Below, one piece after another: positions 63,897 through 64,000 of a stretch of 64,000 nucleotides of DNA (position 1 is the first letter of the stretch; every line of letters starts with the position of its first letter). A program made the translations under genes and the position numbers. The stretch comes from Notoacmeibacter ruber (GTDB lineage: Bacteria > Pseudomonadota > Alphaproteobacteria > Rhizobiales > Rhizobiaceae). Below the pieces are notes generated by a model, which was not told the origin of the DNA, ran no database searches, and saw only the letters and a list, made by a program, of their open reading frames with translations. The DNA lies in NCBI RefSeq assembly GCF_003668555.1, contig NZ_RCWN01000001.1, positions 1,474,501 to 1,538,500 on the forward strand, in the 5' to 3' direction.

Positions 63897-64000
63897 TCAA
63901 GATGATTGCGGCTTGGCGTCCCGGGAAAACAGGTAGATCAAGAGACCAAGCGCCAGAACAATGGCGTAGAACCCGAAAACGGCCTCGTAGCGCCACGCCG
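63897..64000 (-). CDS. membrane protein, C-terminal fragment cut by the window edge
   Basis: About 34 codons, open to the right edge and ending with TGA at 63897-63899. The visible part is AWRYEAVFGFYAIVLALGLL followed by IYLFSRDAKPQSS, one membrane helix with a short basic tail. No family can be named from this piece. The frame was chosen because it is the only one giving a membrane-helix pattern with a natural stop. Confidence 0.5.
   Translation of the reverse strand, partial: AWRYEAVFGFYAIVLALGLLIYLFSRDAKPQSS

Noticed and set aside
63775..63996. Leftward frame of 73 codons at the right edge
   Set aside because: It is in a different frame from the membrane-helix-encoding frame ending at 63897, which has better protein character.

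Overview
The window is chromosomal DNA, about 60% GC by eye, from an alphaproteobacterium of the order Hyphomicrobiales (Rhizobiales). The evidence is a set of gene blocks typical of that order: hom/aminotransferase/lipoprotein/phaC; map-radC; the secDF-yajC block leading into nlpD-pcm-surE-serS-tatCBA; nagZ-SPOR-argS-dgt facing erpA; xthA with an exoR-like gene; and valS-popZ-tolC. A marine or surface-living Aurantimonadaceae-like organism is possible, but the genus cannot be fixed from sequence reading alone. No phage, IS element, CRISPR array or replication origin was found.

Layout. 1-9628: the tail of a patatin-like phospholipase, then leftward recJ, glpX (class II FBPase), hom, a class I/II aminotransferase and a small lipoprotein, then rightward phaC (PHB synthase) and an M15/YcbK-like lipoprotein. 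9773-13284: tRNA-Glu, map, radC, then leftward tig and tRNA-Leu. 13459-14157: a possible RpoH-type promoter, a 46-aa DUF1127 gene and a structured non-coding RNA with four hairpins, each displaying CCUCCUCC in its loop (cuckoo/CcsR type). 14158-24922: trmFO facing a DUF4153 membrane protein, then leftward genes for homologues of two mitochondrial complex I assembly factors (NDUFAF6-like and NDUFAF3/Mth938-like) packed against secDF and yajC; then a DUF815 ATPase facing an NlpD-like LysM/LytM lipoprotein, and pcm. 24922-36991: a long leftward series surE, serS, tatC, tatB, tatA, an orphan ABC ATPase, nagZ, a large acidic SPOR protein, argS and dgt. 37081-48744: erpA, xthA, an exoR-like Sel1 protein, a TerC-family protein, a class A PBP, valS, popZ, tolC and a divergent Pcm-like methyltransferase.

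49006-64000: tRNA-Cys, a small membrane protein, tRNA-Asn, then more accessory material. This includes a SorC-family regulator with a mannitol dehydrogenase but no transporter; a tightly coupled photolyase / FAD oxidoreductase / DUF1365 / cyclopropane-fatty-acid-synthase operon that looks like a light-stress lipid module; a leftward cysteine/sulfur group (cysK, alaX, a GFA protein, sseA); an SDR gene overlapping tail-to-tail with a GPH/MFS transporter; and the cut end of a membrane protein.

Most of the window is housekeeping: DNA repair, amino-acid biosynthesis, tRNA charging and editing, Sec and Tat export, and envelope and polar organisation. The most interesting parts are the DUF1127-hairpin RNA locus, the linkage of complex I assembly homologues to SecDF, and the photolyase-lipid operon.
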